Below are positions 63,129 through 64,000 of a stretch of 64,000 nt of DNA, one piece after another (within the stretch, counting starts at the first letter, position 1; every line of letters starts with the position of its first letter). Source of the stretch: Crocinitomicaceae bacterium (lineage in GTDB: Bacteria; Bacteroidota; Bacteroidia; Flavobacteriales_D; Crocinitomicaceae). The DNA lies in assembly GCA_024643545.1 (NCBI GenBank), contig JAHEMR010000002.1, positions 92,521 to 156,520 on the forward strand, given 5' to 3'. The translations under genes and the position numbers were made by a program. The notes under the pieces were generated by a model. The model was not told the origin of the DNA. It searched no databases and worked only from the letters and a program-made list of their open reading frames with translations.

Positions 63129-64000
63129 ACAGAAAATTATGGGAATAAAAACCCCGACGATTCTGACGAATGTCGGGGTTTTAAATCGGCGTCTCACGAG
63201 GATTCGTGATTACACTCCCAGCAATTTATGATTTCTTAGTGGAAGACAGAAAATAATGGGCATAAAAAAAAACCGACGATTCTGACGAATGTCGGGGTTT
63301 TAAAATCGGCGTCTCACGAGGATTCGTGATTACTCCCCCAGCAATTTATGATTTCTTAGTGGAAGACAGAAAATAATGGGCATAAAAAACCCATACGATT
63401 CTGACGAATGTCGGGGTTTTAAATCGGCGTCTCACGAGGGTTCGTGATTACTCCCCCAGCAATTTATGATTTCTTAGTGGAAGACAGAAAATAATGGGCA
63501 TAAAAAAACCCGACGATTCTGACGAATGTCGGGGTTTTAAAATCGGCGTCTCACGAGGATTCGTGATTACTCTCCCAGCAATTTATGATTTCTTAGTGGA
63601 AGACAGAAAATAATGGGCATAAAAAACCCCGACGATTCTGAAGAATGTCGGGGTTTTAAATCGGCATCTCACGAGGATTCGTGATTACTCTCCCAGCAAT
63701 TTATGATTTCTTAGTGGAAGACAGAAAATAATGGGCATAAAAAACCCATACGATTCTGACGAATGTCGGGGTTTTAAAATCGGCGTCTCACGAGGGTTCG
63801 TGATTACTCTCCCCGCAATTTATGATTTCTTAGTGGAAGACAGAAAATAATGGGCATAAAAAACCCCGACGATTCTGACGAATGTCGGGGTTTTAAAATC
63901 GGCGTCTCACGAGGATTCGTGATTACTCTCCCAGCAATTTATGATTTCTTAGTGGAAGACAGAAAATAATGGGCATAAAAAAACCCCGACGATTCTGAAG
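63129..64000. repeat. Tandem array of ~119-bp non-coding units with hairpins
   Basis: Seven full units (starts 63129, 63246, 63366, 63484, 63603, 63721, 63840; lengths 117-120) and a partial eighth from 63959 run off the window. Each begins ACAGAAAATAATGGGCATAA (the first differs slightly) and contains a terminator-like hairpin (CCCCGAC/GTCGGGG with an ATTC-TGAC-GAAT top) and a TCACGA-N4-TCGTGA hairpin. Unit lengths that are not all multiples of three and the lack of a long open frame show it is non-coding. This fills the 937-base gap after 63063; bases 63064-63128 hold nothing obvious. Confidence 0.95.
63148..63182. terminator. Terminator-like hairpin in repeat unit 1 (prototype)
   Basis: A 15-bp stem with one bulged G and a TGAC loop: AAAACCCCGAC then ATTC, paired to GAAT then GTCGGGGTTTT. 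Runs of A before and T after make it look like a two-way intrinsic terminator. Copies in units 4, 5 and 7 keep most of the pairing; in units 2, 3 and 6 the 5' arm has changed. Confidence 0.6.

Noticed and set aside
63129..64000. CRISPR array
   Set aside because: The units are contiguous near-identical 119-bp copies with no short repeat/unique spacer pattern, and no cas genes are present.
63129..64000. Integron attC array
   Set aside because: No cassette ORFs between units and no integrase gene; unit-to-unit identity is far too high for attC sites.

Overview
The window is chromosomal DNA from a Bacteroidota bacterium, most likely order Flavobacteriales (Fluviicola or Crocinitomicaceae-like by gene content; this is inference). 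The evidence is AT-rich sequence, gliding and type IX secretion (T9SS) genes (GldB, GldC, PorT, PorP/SprF, a protein with a T9SS type A sorting domain), a menaquinone methyltransferase, an ECF sigma factor of the Bacteroidota type, a TonB-dependent receptor, and many matches to the Bacteroidota -7 promoter box TAnnTTTG. Genes are tightly packed. No rRNA, tRNA, insertion sequence, prophage or CRISPR array was seen.

Layout. 1-1039: 3' part of rimM and rpsP with an unusual tail. 1141-4357: a sugar-phosphate transferase, a lipoprotein and a Gfo/Idh/MocA oxidoreductase. 4431-7601: thrS-infC-rpmI-rplT with a clear terminator. 7661-8476: a LexA-like XRE/S24 regulator. 8545-12906: an operon of an outer-membrane protein, nadE, a WG-repeat protein and a TonB-like protein, divergent from gldB-gldC-DUF2797-gtrA-asnB (12953-17637). 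17603-22001: surface polysaccharide genes (methyltransferase, flippase, glycosyltransferase) and a cysteine desulfurase. 22103-27453: small operons with a methyltransferase and VanW protein, rimO, tlyA and hypotheticals. 27490-34754: a compact maltose/maltodextrin operon (GH65, beta-phosphoglucomutase, MFS transporter, GH13, BadF-type kinase) with a divergent NUDIX-HTH regulator.

34878-37998 is the most interesting coding locus: an ECF sigma factor started by TTG, a protein that looks like an anti-sigma factor spanning both membranes (cytoplasmic anti-sigma segment, one inner-membrane helix, long disordered linker, C-terminal outer-membrane barrel), and a PorP/SprF protein. 38008-41370: M14 peptidase, TonB-like protein, trmD. 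41487-47928: aspartate aminotransferase, heptose kinase, menaquinone methyltransferase, porT, a COG2509 flavoprotein, mnmA. 47977-49108: a small ORF and a lipoprotein. 49105-54819: a heme-uptake cluster. 54860-57806: a large secreted repeat protein and an esterase. 57813-63039: a dicarboxylate/amino-acid symporter, an acyl-CoA carboxylase subunit, an outer-membrane protein and a flippase.

The last ~870 bases (63129-64000) are a non-coding tandem array of ~119-bp units. Each unit carries a terminator-like hairpin and a second small hairpin, and a three-unit block is itself duplicated. The array continues past the window edge.

Several genes have a TAnnTTTG-like box only a few bases before the start codon, which suggests widespread near-leaderless transcripts. 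I used these boxes to correct several start codons.
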